A DNA stretch of 64,000 bases, taken from assembly GCA_002359895.1 (NCBI GenBank), contig DEOB01000005.1, positions 1-64,000 on the forward strand, in the 5' to 3' direction. The notes under the pieces are model-generated. The model saw only the letters and a list, made by a program, of their open reading frames with translations, was not told the origin of the DNA and did not search any database. The stretch comes from Stenotrophomonas sp. UBA2629 (GTDB lineage: Bacteria > Pseudomonadota > Gammaproteobacteria > Xanthomonadales > Xanthomonadaceae). The number at the start of each line of letters is the position of its first letter. The first letter of the stretch is position 1. Made by a program: the position numbers and the translations under genes. This document shows positions 1 through 8,733 of the stretch, one piece after another.

Positions 1-192
1 CCTCGGGAAAGGGTACGAGAACATTCCACTTTTGGCGTCAGCTAATCTGCGGGGGGATTACCCGTCCGCCTGCAACCCCAAAGGCCGGCGGTAGCTGTTT
101 GGTGTGATGGGGGCTCAGCAGCGGATTCCAGCTGTGTTCGATCTGGTAGTGGACAAAGCCCTACACTCCAGCCTTACACAGGGAGCAGGATC

Positions 193-459
193 ATGAAGTC
201 ATTCGTACGTTGTTTTGCCCTTATCGCGACTGCCGGGACCTTGCTGGGTTGCGGGGCGAATGAGACAAAGGTTGAGCCCGCACCAGCACGGATCGGGATG
301 GCGAATCCGGCGTCGGAGCACTGCGTCAGCAAGGGCGGCAAGCTTGAAATGCGTAAGGACAAGGATGGCGGCGAGTTTGGCGTGTGCCATCTGCCGGACG
401 GCTCGCAGGTTGAAGAGTGGGAGCTGTTCCGCCGGGATAATCCAAAGCCGGCGGGCTGA
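193..459 (+). CDS. DUF333 family lipoprotein
   Basis: An 88-residue secreted lipoprotein of unknown function. The N-terminus has a charged start, a short hydrophobic stretch and a lipobox ending LLGC, so Cys20 should be lipidated. The mature part has the DUF333 pattern: NPAS near residue 37, a conserved Cys then GGK, a second Cys (GVCHLPDG) and EEWELFRRD at the end. DUF333 proteins are often labelled putative haemolysins, but that label has little biochemical support. A GGGAGCAGG ribosome-binding site lies just before the ATG. It stands alone, about 250 bp from the next gene on the opposite strand. The family call is from motif recognition; no function is inferred. Confidence 0.85.
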   Translation: MKSFVRCFALIATAGTLLGCGANETKVEPAPARIGMANPASEHCVSKGGKLEMRKDKDGGEFGVCHLPDGSQVEEWELFRRDNPKPAG

Positions 460-708
460 GCGAACAGTCGGTTTCGGTCACCGGCTTGCTTGAAGGGCTG
501 GCCGATGACCCGCTTGCTTCAGGCGTTGAACGGCATTGGAAAAACGACTGCGACATCATTGCTGTCCAGTCAGAGTGCGTGCAACAGCGTGCATGACGAC
601 CGACATGCGGTTGCATGTTCGCAATCATGTTGCTTTGTGCGGGTTGATTTATTACGGCTGGCAGCAGTGCTGTTTACGGCACTGCGGTAGTCCCGATTCA
701 ACCGCTGC

Positions 709-1638
709 TTACTCGCCGGGTTTGGCGGCGGCCGTGGGCGATTGTGTGGCGGATTTACGCGCCAGTACCGCCTCGCGATGCGCGATGTACGCATTGGAAC
801 CGAGGATGATCAAGGCGCCAATCACGGTCCAGCGGTCCAGCGTTTCGCCGAACAACAGCCAGCCCATCACCACCACCAGTGGCAGCTGGGTGAAGCTGAT
901 GGGCGTCAATGCCGACACCTCGCCCAGCTTCAAGGCGCGGGTCCACAGCAACTGGCCGGCTGTGCCCATCACGCCGGTCAGCACCAGCCACACCCATGCA
1001 ATGCCGGTGGGCCAAACCCAGACAAACAACGCCGGAATCAGCGACAGGGGCACCCAGAACACATACGTGTAGAACACCACCGTATCCGGCCCGTCGATGC
1101 GGGTGAGTTGCTTGATCTGGATAGCGACCAGGGCGCTGAGCAGGGCGGCCAGCACGGCGATCAAACTGCCGGCGTCGAAGCCATGAGACCCCGGGCGCAC
1201 GATGACCAGCACGCCAATGAAACCGGCAATCACCGCTGCCCAACGGCGGATGCGAACCTTTTCGCCCAGCCACAACACGGCGGCGATGGTGACGAACAAC
1301 GGCGTGGAGTACGACAGCGACACCGCCTGCGACAGCGGTAAATGGCCGACCGCCCAGAAGCCGCACAGCATCGAGGCCAAGCCGATCGCACTGCGCATGA
1401 AGTAGCGCGGTAATTGCTGGGTGCGTAGCGAGCCGTGGCCTGGTCGCAACAACATCGGCAGCAGGGCAAGCAGGCCGAAGGTGTTGCGGAAAAACGCCAC
1501 CTCCTGCGTTGGCACATAGCGGGTGGCGTAGCGGATGGCGATGGCCATCAGACCAAACGCCATCGCGCTGCCAAACATCAGCAGCGCTGCGCGTACCGGT
1601 GTGGCCAGAGGTGATGCGGCCGTGCTGTTGTTCACCAC
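709..1638 (-). CDS. DMT superfamily (EamA) transporter
   Basis: A 309-residue integral membrane protein with about ten hydrophobic segments arranged as two EamA repeats, roughly residues 15-150 and 160-295. Such proteins sit in the inner membrane and usually export metabolites or drugs; the substrate cannot be read from sequence. The start is one of two adjacent GTG codons (1638 or 1635), and the second overlaps the murB stop, so translational coupling to murB is likely. It is the last gene of a pyrD-murB-eamA run. A 7-bp inverted repeat downstream (664-670/679-685) lacks a T-run and is at best a weak terminator. A second, unrelated DMT gene lies at 28377. Confidence 0.85.
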   Translation of the reverse strand: MVNNSTAASPLATPVRAALLMFGSAMAFGLMAIAIRYATRYVPTQEVAFFRNTFGLLALLPMLLRPGHGSLRTQQLPRYFMRSAIGLASMLCGFWAVGHLPLSQAVSLSYSTPLFVTIAAVLWLGEKVRIRRWAAVIAGFIGVLVIVRPGSHGFDAGSLIAVLAALLSALVAIQIKQLTRIDGPDTVVFYTYVFWVPLSLIPALFVWVWPTGIAWVWLVLTGVMGTAGQLLWTRALKLGEVSALTPISFTQLPLVVVMGWLLFGETLDRWTVIGALIILGSNAYIAHREAVLARKSATQSPTAAAKPGE

Positions 1639-2678
1639 TGCGCGCCGATCAGCCGAGGCTCCGGTTCGATGGGGACGCCAAATTTTTCCAGCACCGATGC
1701 AGAAACCCGGCGAGCCAACGCAAGTAGTTCTGCGCCCGTTGCGCTGCCGTGGTTGACCAGCACCAATGCGTGGTTGGGCGAAATGCCGGCATCGCCGTCA
1801 CGTTGTCCTTTCCAGCCGCAGGCTTCGATCATCCAGGCGGCGGACACCTTGCGGCTGTTTTCGTCATTGCCCGGAAATACCGGCAACTCTGGATAGTGCT
1901 GCAGCAGCACGTCTACCTGGTCCAATGGCAGCACCGGGTTTTTGAAGAAGCTGCCGGCGTTGCCGAGAATGTCGGGGTCGGGCAGCTTGCGGCGTCGGAT
2001 GGCGATGACGGCATTGGCAACATCGGCCGCGACGGGCAGATCAATACCCATGGCCTGAAGTTCTTCACGGATGCCGGCGTAGTCCAGCCGCAACTCATGC
2101 AGCAACGGCAGGCGGAACTCGACGGCGACGATCAGGTAACGGTCGGCCTCGTGTTTGAACACACTGTCGCGGTAAGCAAAGCGGCAGGCCTCCTGGTCCA
2201 GTCGCGCCCATGTCTGTTCCTGCGTGTCCCAGGCTTCGACGGTCTGGATGAAGTCGCCTACCTGCGCGCCGTAGGCACCGATGTTCTGGATGGGCGCAGC
2301 ACCTACGGTGCCGGGAATCAATGCCAGATTCTCCAACCCGGACAGACCTTCGCCCAGCGACCACATCACCAGCTCATGCCAGATGACGCCGGCGCTGGCG
2401 CGCACGATGGCGTGATCGGCGCGGTGCTCCAGAATGCTGATGTCACGGTTGGCGAACGTCAGCACGGTGCCTTCGGGGTCGGCAGCCAGCAGCACGTTGC
2501 TGCCGCTGCCCAGCACCAGCAAGGGACTGTTGCCGACAATGGTGGCCAGCACTTCGGGAAGTGTGGCGGGGTCATTCACCTGCAACAGGCGCGGAGCGTG
2601 TGCGGTGACGTGGAAGGTATTGAGGGGCTGCAGCGATGCGTGTTCGGTGAGCGACCATGCGGGGGGAGTGGTCGTCAT
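1632..2678 (-). CDS. murB: UDP-N-acetylenolpyruvoylglucosamine reductase MurB
   Basis: A 348-residue cytoplasmic FAD enzyme that reduces UDP-GlcNAc-enolpyruvate to UDP-MurNAc with NADPH, the second committed step of peptidoglycan precursor synthesis. Visible motifs are the FAD-binding LVLGSGSN (residues 54-61), IPGTVGAAPIQNIGAYG (121-137), Arg170 in AYRDS and the catalytic serine in GSFFKNP (Ser243). The arrangement is that of type I MurB. An in-frame upstream start at 2783 would add 35 residues lying inside pyrD. The ATG at 2678 gives the normal N-terminus and overlaps the pyrD TGA as ATGA, so this start was chosen. Confidence 0.96.
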   Translation of the reverse strand: MTTTPPAWSLTEHASLQPLNTFHVTAHAPRLLQVNDPATLPEVLATIVGNSPLLVLGSGSNVLLAADPEGTVLTFANRDISILEHRADHAIVRASAGVIWHELVMWSLGEGLSGLENLALIPGTVGAAPIQNIGAYGAQVGDFIQTVEAWDTQEQTWARLDQEACRFAYRDSVFKHEADRYLIVAVEFRLPLLHELRLDYAGIREELQAMGIDLPVAADVANAVIAIRRRKLPDPDILGNAGSFFKNPVLPLDQVDVLLQHYPELPVFPGNDENSRKVSAAWMIEACGWKGQRDGDAGISPNHALVLVNHGSATGAELLALARRVSASVLEKFGVPIEPEPRLIGAQW

Positions 2679-3730
2679 AGCGGTGCCATTGCGCCTCGTG
2701 AAGGGGCCTCGCGGCGGCGGCGGATAGCCTCGACGCAATCGCCGATCAAACCGGCACCCTGGAAAATAAGCCCGCTGTAGCACTGCACCAGCGATGCACC
2801 CGCCGCCATTTTGGCTGCGGCGTCGGCACCGGAACTGATGCCGCCCACGCCGATCAATGGCACCGACTCCGGCAAGCGCGCGCGCAAGCGGCGCAGCACC
2901 AGCGTTGACTGGCCCAACAGGGGGGCGCCTGACAAGCCACCGGCTTGCTTGGACAGCGGGTCGGATTCAACCGAAGGCCGGCCGATGGTGGTGTTGGTGG
3001 CAATGACGCCATCCACGTTCAACTCGCCGAGCACGCGTGCCGCCGCGTCGATATCGCGGTCGTTGAGGTCGGGTGCCACTTTGACCAGCATCGGCACGCG
3101 ACGGCCATGTTGGCCGGCCAGTCGCTCCTGTGCTTCACGCAGGCCGGTGACGAGACGACGCAGCGCCTGTTCTTCCTGCAGCTCGCGCAGGCCGGCGGTA
3201 TTGGGCGAAGAAATGTTGACCGTGATGTAGTCGGCCAGCGGATACACCTTTTCCATGCAGATCAGGTAATCCGACAACGCATCTTCATTGGCGGTGTCTT
3301 TGTTCTTGCCGATGTTGATGCCCAGCGGGCCGGGGCGATGGCGCACGCGCTCGACATTTTTCACCAGCACATCCACGCCCAGGTTGTTGAAACCCATGCG
3401 GTTGATGATGGCGCCATGCTTGGGCAGGCGGAACAGGCGCGGTTTGGGGTTTCCTTCCTGTGGGCGCGGGGTGACCGTGCCGATTTCGACGAAGCCAAAC
3501 CCCAGCGCGAACAGCGCATCAATGTGCTCGCCGTTCTTGTCCAGGCCGGCCGCCAGGCCAACCGGATTGGGGAAATTCAAACCATAGACGGTGGTCGGCA
3601 GCGGCTTGGCGCGGCTGGCCACCAGCGATGTGGTGCCGGTGCGGTAAGCCAAATCCAGCGCGGACAGGGCCAGGCCGTGCGCACGCTCGGCATCTAAAGC
3701 AAACAAAAAGGGGCGGGCAATGGAATACAT
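2675..3730 (-). CDS. pyrD: dihydroorotate dehydrogenase (quinone), class 2
   Basis: A 351-residue, membrane-associated FMN enzyme that oxidises dihydroorotate to orotate in pyrimidine synthesis and passes electrons to quinone. The N-terminal region (about residues 1-40) is the class 2 membrane-docking extension. NRMGFNN (110-116) and VNISSPNTAGLR (171-182) are conserved, and Ser175 sits where the class 2 catalytic base is expected. The C-terminal LIGVGGISSG is the phosphate/FMN-binding loop. It overlaps murB by 4 nt and begins 4 nt after the methyltransferase stop, so the minus-strand genes here are probably co-transcribed. Confidence 0.97.
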   Translation of the reverse strand: MYSIARPFLFALDAERAHGLALSALDLAYRTGTTSLVASRAKPLPTTVYGLNFPNPVGLAAGLDKNGEHIDALFALGFGFVEIGTVTPRPQEGNPKPRLFRLPKHGAIINRMGFNNLGVDVLVKNVERVRHRPGPLGINIGKNKDTANEDALSDYLICMEKVYPLADYITVNISSPNTAGLRELQEEQALRRLVTGLREAQERLAGQHGRRVPMLVKVAPDLNDRDIDAAARVLGELNVDGVIATNTTIGRPSVESDPLSKQAGGLSGAPLLGQSTLVLRRLRARLPESVPLIGVGGISSGADAAAKMAAGASLVQCYSGLIFQGAGLIGDCVEAIRRRREAPSRGAMAPL

Positions 3731-3734
3731 AAGC

Positions 3735-4505
3735 TCAGTTCAACGTGCCGGTGAAGGCACGGGTTTGGTACTCGAAGGCAACCTGTCCATTGACGGCGCA
3801 GGAATCGAACAACTGCTGCAAGGCGGCGAGCATGGGCAGGTGACGCGGATGCCCGGCTTGCGGCGCATACGAGGATGACAACAGGCGGCCGCGCAGGCTT
3901 TCAAAGTCCAGATGCTGCACGTTCGGGAAGCTGGCGATACCACGCAGGCCGTCGCCGAACCAGGCACGCATTTCGTCATCACTTTGATAACGCTCGGCCA
4001 CTTGGGTGTAGTCGGTGCCGAAGTCGAGCAGCAACTGCTCGTAGCCGATCAGGAAAGGCGAGGTGTCCAGCAAACGCGAGTTCCAATACACCAGCGCCAT
4101 GCCGCCGGGCTGCAGAATGCGCGCCCACTCGCGGCGCACCGCGCTGGTGTCAAACCAATGGAACGCCTGTGCGGCGCTGACCAGGCCTACGCTGGCGTCT
4201 GCCAAGGTAGTGGCTTCGGCGGTGCCATCGACCAAGCGAAGCTGCGGATACTCCGCGCCCAGCCATTGTGCTGCGGCATCGCGCATGGGGCCGTTGGGCT
4301 CCACCGCAATTACCGGGTAGCCCGCGGCCAAAAAAAGTTGCGTGGAAATGCCGGTGCCGGCACCGACGTCAGCGACCTGTGTCTGCGCGGCAATGCCGAT
4401 GTCGCGATGCAACCAGTCCAGCAGCGCCGGCGGGTAGCCCGGGCGATAGCGGACATAGTCGGCAACGCGGCTGCTGAAGCGTTGGGTTGAATCAGACTGG
4501 CTCAT
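3735..4505 (-). CDS. class I SAM-dependent methyltransferase
   Basis: A 256-residue soluble protein with a Methyltransf_11-type Rossmann core. Motif I is VADVGAGTG at residues 44-52, the acidic end of strand 2 is AVEPNGPM (about 67-74), and SAAQAFHWFD near 110 resembles the small-molecule/lipid methyltransferase subgroup. The substrate is unknown. It lies 4 nt upstream of pyrD and 7 nt downstream of the small membrane protein on the same strand, which suggests one transcript but no shared pathway that I can name. Confidence 0.85.
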   Translation of the reverse strand: MSQSDSTQRFSSRVADYVRYRPGYPPALLDWLHRDIGIAAQTQVADVGAGTGISTQLFLAAGYPVIAVEPNGPMRDAAAQWLGAEYPQLRLVDGTAEATTLADASVGLVSAAQAFHWFDTSAVRREWARILQPGGMALVYWNSRLLDTSPFLIGYEQLLLDFGTDYTQVAERYQSDDEMRAWFGDGLRGIASFPNVQHLDFESLRGRLLSSSYAPQAGHPRHLPMLAALQQLFDSCAVNGQVAFEYQTRAFTGTLN

Positions 4506-4512
4506 GCAGGCC

Positions 4513-4800
4513 TCATGAACTCAATGTGGCGATCCAAGCCAGGCCACCAAAGAAAAGGATGAAGGCCAAAATGCCCAAGATCCACATCGCTACCGACAAC
4601 CAGCCCAGAATCAGGCCAGCCACTGCAAGCCCGTCACCTTCAATACGACCATTGCTGCGGCTGATTTCACCGCGTGCCATATGGCCGAAAATGATGGCGC
4701 CGATGCTGCCCAAGAACGGAATCAGGGTCCAGCCGAGAATGCCGGCTACCAGACTGATCACGGCATAGGTGCTGGTCTGGCGGGGTGCGGGGGTGCTCAT
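4513..4800 (-). CDS. DUF4190 small membrane protein
   Basis: A 95-residue protein with a short polar N-terminus and two or three hydrophobic segments (about residues 12-40 and 57-92). They are separated by a polar loop with the DUF4190-type pattern ARGEISRSNGRIEGDGLAVAG. It should lie in the inner membrane. No function is established for the family. The ATG at 4800 is preceded by GGAGGTTCACC, a good ribosome-binding site. It sits 86 bp after the aldehyde dehydrogenase gene, and either its own promoter or read-through is possible. Confidence 0.8.
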   Translation of the reverse strand: MSTPAPRQTSTYAVISLVAGILGWTLIPFLGSIGAIIFGHMARGEISRSNGRIEGDGLAVAGLILGWLSVAMWILGILAFILFFGGLAWIATLSS

Positions 4801-4886
4801 CGGTGAACCTCCATTTCAGATGTACAGACGGACGGGCAATGCCGTCCGTGCCGTAAAGGCCCCCGCCGGAGCGGGAGCCGGTTTCA

Positions 4887-6419
4887 TTACAGGTCGAACT
4901 TGATGCCCTGGGCCAGCGGCAGCGAATCGGAGTAGTTGATGGTGTTGGTCTGGCGACGCATGTAGACCTTCCATGCATCCGAACCGGATTCACGACCGCC
5001 GCCAGTGTCCTTCTCGCCACCAAACGCGCCGCCGATTTCCGCACCGGACGTGCCGATGTTGATGTTGGCGATGCCGCAGTCGCTGCCGGCAGCAGACAGG
5101 AACTTCTCAGCGGTCTTCAGGTTCTGGGTGAAGATCGAGGACGACAGGCCCTGCGGCACGCCGTTCTGCATGTCGATGGCTTCGTCCAGAGTGCTGTACT
5201 TCATCACGTACAGAATCGGCGCGAAGGTTTCGTGCTGGACGATTTCATCGCTGTTCTTCAGGCCGGTGACGATGGCCGGCAACACGAAGTTGCCCGCGCG
5301 GTCGATAGCGGTGCCACCGGTTTCGATCGTGCCGCCGGCGGCCTTGGCCTTGGCAATGGACGCCAGGAACTGCTGCACGGCTTCCGGGCTGTTCAACGGG
5401 CCCATCAGATTGGCGGCATCGGTCGGATCGCCGATCTTGCCTTCGACCTGCTTGTACGCTTTGACCAGCGTGGCCAGCACGTTGTCGTAGATGGATTCAT
5501 GCACGATCAAACGGCGCGTGGTGGTGCAGCGCTGGCCGGCTGTGCCCACCGCACCAAACACGATGCCCGGCACGGCCAGTTTCTGGTCGGCGCTCTCGTC
5601 CATGATGATGGCGTTGTTGCCGCCCAGTTCCAGCAGGCAACGGCCCAGTCGCTGAGCGACCTTCTGGTTGACGGTGCGACCAACGGCGGTCGAGCCGGTG
5701 AACGAAATCAGCGGCACGCGACGGTCCTCGACCATCTTCTCCGACAGCGCAGTGCCGGCGTCGTTGATCAGGAAGAACAGGTTCGGGAAACCCGCATCCT
5801 TCAGCGCGTCATTGCAGATTTTCATCGTGGCAATGGCGGTGAGCGGCGTCTTGTTGGACGGCTTCCAGATGCAGATGTCGCCGCAGATGGCCGCAAGGAA
5901 TGCATTCCAGCTCCACACCGCCACCGGGAAGTTGAAGGCCGAGATGATGCCGACCAGACCAATCGGGTGGTACTGCTCGTACATGCGGTGGCCGGGGCGC
6001 TCGGAATGCATGGTGTAGCCGTACAGCATGCGGCTCTGGCCCAGTGCGAAGTCGGCGATGTCGATCATCTCCTGCACTTCACCGTCGCCTTCCGGCTTGG
6101 ACTTGCCCATTTCAAGCGCGACCAGCGAACCCAGAGCGTCTTTGTGCTTACGCAGCGCTTCGCCGCACAGGCGTACGGCTTCGCCGCGACGCGGCGCCGG
6201 CGTGGTACGCCACACTTTGTAGGCTTCCTGCGCACGGGCGATCACGGTTTCGTAATCAGCCTCCGTCGTAGCCTGAACTTCTGCGATCACCTCGCCGGTG
6301 GTCGGGTTCTGCGGCTTCAGGACGCCCGCGCCAGTGGCGGTCGACCATTCCCCGTTACCCAGATAGGTGCCAGCGTTGGTGGCATCCAGAGCCAAAGCCT
6401 TGAGCAGCTCGGAAGACAT
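4887..6419 (-). CDS. ALDH7-family aldehyde dehydrogenase (alpha-aminoadipic semialdehyde / piperideine-6-carboxylate type)
   Basis: A 510-residue NAD(P)-dependent aldehyde dehydrogenase. LELGGNNA carries the catalytic Glu264, GQRCTTTRR carries the nucleophile Cys298, and FTGSTAVG (240-247) is the nucleotide-binding turn. TTTRR after the cysteine and NTINYSDSLPLAQGIKFDL-like C-terminal features are typical of ALDH7 (antiquitin, AmaB, Pcd), which oxidises alpha-aminoadipic semialdehyde in lysine/pipecolate breakdown. No other lysine-catabolic gene is adjacent, so the substrate remains an inference from family. It is divergent from kdsA, with about 260 bp between the starts. Confidence 0.9.
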   Translation of the reverse strand: MSSELLKALALDATNAGTYLGNGEWSTATGAGVLKPQNPTTGEVIAEVQATTEADYETVIARAQEAYKVWRTTPAPRRGEAVRLCGEALRKHKDALGSLVALEMGKSKPEGDGEVQEMIDIADFALGQSRMLYGYTMHSERPGHRMYEQYHPIGLVGIISAFNFPVAVWSWNAFLAAICGDICIWKPSNKTPLTAIATMKICNDALKDAGFPNLFFLINDAGTALSEKMVEDRRVPLISFTGSTAVGRTVNQKVAQRLGRCLLELGGNNAIIMDESADQKLAVPGIVFGAVGTAGQRCTTTRRLIVHESIYDNVLATLVKAYKQVEGKIGDPTDAANLMGPLNSPEAVQQFLASIAKAKAAGGTIETGGTAIDRAGNFVLPAIVTGLKNSDEIVQHETFAPILYVMKYSTLDEAIDMQNGVPQGLSSSIFTQNLKTAEKFLSAAGSDCGIANINIGTSGAEIGGAFGGEKDTGGGRESGSDAWKVYMRRQTNTINYSDSLPLAQGIKFDL

Positions 6420-6678
6420 GCAAACTCCTGTTTCTTAACGTGATTTTGGCGCCGTCGTGGGTGAAGTGGGGTCGACGGGGTGAGCGCCACATAGTATCAG
6501 AGTGAACTGATGCCCCCGCGGGCTTGAAGCTGGCTGTCACGGGTTAACCCTGCGGGCCGATAATCAGTGCCTGCCGACGCATTGTCCTGCAGCGCGTAGT
6601 GCTGTCGCTCGTCGCCGTTTTCGGCGATATTCGCCCACCTTGATAGGGGTTTCCCCTGATGTTGAACAGGAAGAGCAA

Positions 6679-7524
6679 ATGAACGTAACGATTTCCGATG
6701 GCGTAGTGGTCGGCAACAGCCTGCCGTTCGTGTTGTTTGGTGGGCTCAATGTGCTGGAGGACCTAGACTCCACCTTGTACGCCGCCGAGCGCTATGTGGA
6801 GGTCACGCGTCGCCTGGGTATTCCTTACGTATTCAAGGCGTCTTTCGACAAGGCTAACCGTTCCTCGATCACCTCTTTCCGTGGCGTCGGCATGGACGAA
6901 GGCCTGCGTATTTTTGAACAGGTAAAGCAGCGTTTCGGTGTGCCGGTGATCACCGACGTGCACGAAGTGGCGCAGGCCGCGCCGGTGGCCGAAGTGGTGG
7001 ACGTGCTGCAGATCCCCGCGTTCCTGGCACGGCAGACGGATCTGGTGACCGCCATCGCGCGCACCGGCCGTGCGGTCAACGTCAAAAAGCCGCAGTTCCT
7101 CAGCCCCACGCAGATCAAACACATCACCAGCAAGATCCGCGAAGCGGGTAACGAGCGCATCATTTTGTGCGAACGCGGCGCGCAGTTCGGTTACGACAAC
7201 CTGGTGGTGGACATGCTCGGCTTCCGCGAGATGATCGAAGCCACCGGCGGCTTGCCGGCCATCTTCGATGTCACGCATAGCCTGCAGCGTCGCGACGCGG
7301 GCAGTGAAGCATCGGGCGGTCGCCGCCGGCAGGTGGTGGAACTGGCGCGCGCGGGCATGGCCGTCGGTATCGCCGGCCTGTTCCTTGAAGCGCATCCGGA
7401 CCCGGATAACGCGCGCTGCGACGGCCCCAGTGCATTGCCACTGGACGCGCTGGAGCCGTTCCTGGCGCAGATCAAACAGCTGGATGATCTGGTCAAGTCA
7501 TTCCCGGTGTTGGATATCGCTTGA
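6679..7524 (+). CDS. kdsA: 3-deoxy-8-phosphooctulonate synthase KdsA
   Basis: A 281-residue cytoplasmic aldolase that condenses phosphoenolpyruvate with arabinose-5-phosphate to Kdo-8-phosphate, the first step toward the Kdo of lipopolysaccharide. FKASFDKANRSS near residue 50, the ITDVHE segment, IPAFLARQTDL, NVKKPQFLSP and FDVTHSLQ are family hallmarks. An in-frame start at 6640 would add 13 residues without homology. The ATG at 6679 follows AGGAAGAG and gives the normal length, so it is preferred. It is monocistronic here, with a hairpin terminator 145 bp downstream shared with the converging galE. Confidence 0.95.
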   Translation: MNVTISDGVVVGNSLPFVLFGGLNVLEDLDSTLYAAERYVEVTRRLGIPYVFKASFDKANRSSITSFRGVGMDEGLRIFEQVKQRFGVPVITDVHEVAQAAPVAEVVDVLQIPAFLARQTDLVTAIARTGRAVNVKKPQFLSPTQIKHITSKIREAGNERIILCERGAQFGYDNLVVDMLGFREMIEATGGLPAIFDVTHSLQRRDAGSEASGGRRRQVVELARAGMAVGIAGLFLEAHPDPDNARCDGPSALPLDALEPFLAQIKQLDDLVKSFPVLDIA

Positions 7525-7668
7525 TTGCAGGCGATGTGAAGCATGCAGCCGGTGTGTCTGCGCGAATGCCGGCTGGCGTGCTGCGCTCAGTAGCGAATGA
7601 TTACGACGTTGTGTTTTACGCGCTGCAAAACCGTCGGGCAGCGCCATTGAGGGCCGGTTAAACACAAG

Positions 7669-7701
7669 CAGCGCTCCCGTGATTACGGCGGCGCTGTTTT
7701 T
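7669..7701 (+). terminator. Rho-independent terminator after kdsA
   Basis: CAGCGC (7669-7674) pairs with GCGCTG (7691-7696), with an inner CCG/CGG stem, followed by TTTTT (7697-7701). It lies between converging kdsA and galE. The minus-strand reading also forms the stem but has a poorer T-tract. Confidence 0.7.
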
Positions 7702-7716
7702 ATCATCGAGAGCGGA

Positions 7717-8709
7717 TCAGGCGTGGCGCGGGAACCAGCTCGGTGGATTGCGATGCCACTGCCACGCGCTTTCGATGATAGGTTCCAATTCGGTCCAACG
7801 CGGCTCCCAGCCCAGTTGCTCACGTGCCTTTTGGCTGGAGGCAACCAGCGTCGCCGGGTCGCCCTCACGGCGCGGCGCGATTTCGTAGGCAATCTCTTGG
7901 CCAGAGATGGCGCGCGCGCAGTCGATTACCTCGCGCACGGAGAAGCCGCGGCCATTGCCGAGGTTGAAGGTATGCGCGCCCTCGTTGTTTTCCATGAAAG
8001 CAAGGGCCAACGCATGCGCTTGGGCGAGATCCTGCACATGCACATAATCACGCACGCAGGTGCCATCCGGCGTGGCGTAGTCATCGCCGAATATTTTCAG
8101 TGTTTGATCGCCACCCAGCGCAGCGCGCAACACATTCGGGATCAAATGCGTTTCGCAGGCGTGGGCTTCACCAATACCGTGATCGGGCAGGGCGCCTGCA
8201 GCATTGAAGTAGCGCAGGGCGACCGAGCGCAGACCATAGGCCGTAGCGGCGTCAGCCAGAATGCGTTCGGTCATCAGTTTGCTGGCGCCGTACGGGTTGA
8301 TGGGATTCTTGGGATGGTCCTCATCAATCCGCGGGCTGACGGGGCTGCCGAATACCGCCGCAGTCGATGAAAATACGATGCGGCCAACGTCATGCCGGCG
8401 CATCGCCTTCAACAGATTCAACGTGCCGGTGACATTGTTGGCGTAATACGCATAGGGCTGCGTGACCGATTCGCCCACCAGAGAGCGCGCACAGAAATGC
8501 ATGACGGCATCAAAGTTCCGCCCTTGGAAGGCGTTATCCAGCGAAGCGGGGTCCAATAAATCAGCCTCGACAAAATCGCCCCACTGCATCGCACCGCGAT
8601 GGCCGGTGGAGAGGTTGTCCAGGATGGTAATGCGATGGCCGCGCTCGCTAAGCCAATGCGCCATGTGGCTGCCGATGTAACCGGCGCCGCCGCAGATCAG
8701 AATATCCAT
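7717..8709 (-). CDS. galE: UDP-glucose 4-epimerase GalE
   Basis: A 330-residue short-chain dehydrogenase/reductase that interconverts UDP-glucose and UDP-galactose. The NAD-binding GGAGYIG is at residues 7-13, and the catalytic Ser115-Tyr140-Lys144 triad is visible (SSTAAVFG and YGASK). It is the most distal gene of the minus-strand polysaccharide operon, 24 nt from the preceding glycosyltransferase, and should supply UDP-Gal for the repeat unit. Its base composition is like the chromosome, unlike the AT-rich genes upstream, so it may be an older resident beside an exchanged cassette. Confidence 0.95.
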   Translation of the reverse strand: MDILICGGAGYIGSHMAHWLSERGHRITILDNLSTGHRGAMQWGDFVEADLLDPASLDNAFQGRNFDAVMHFCARSLVGESVTQPYAYYANNVTGTLNLLKAMRRHDVGRIVFSSTAAVFGSPVSPRIDEDHPKNPINPYGASKLMTERILADAATAYGLRSVALRYFNAAGALPDHGIGEAHACETHLIPNVLRAALGGDQTLKIFGDDYATPDGTCVRDYVHVQDLAQAHALALAFMENNEGAHTFNLGNGRGFSVREVIDCARAISGQEIAYEIAPRREGDPATLVASSQKAREQLGWEPRWTELEPIIESAWQWHRNPPSWFPRHA

Positions 8710-8733
8710 GTGCTTCTCAGGTTTATGTGTAAA

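Noticed and set aside
87..95. GGCGGTAGC, the core of the ops/JUMPstart (RfaH) element
   Set aside because: It is far from the polysaccharide operons, in front of a small lipoprotein gene, and the rest of the 39-bp JUMPstart is absent.
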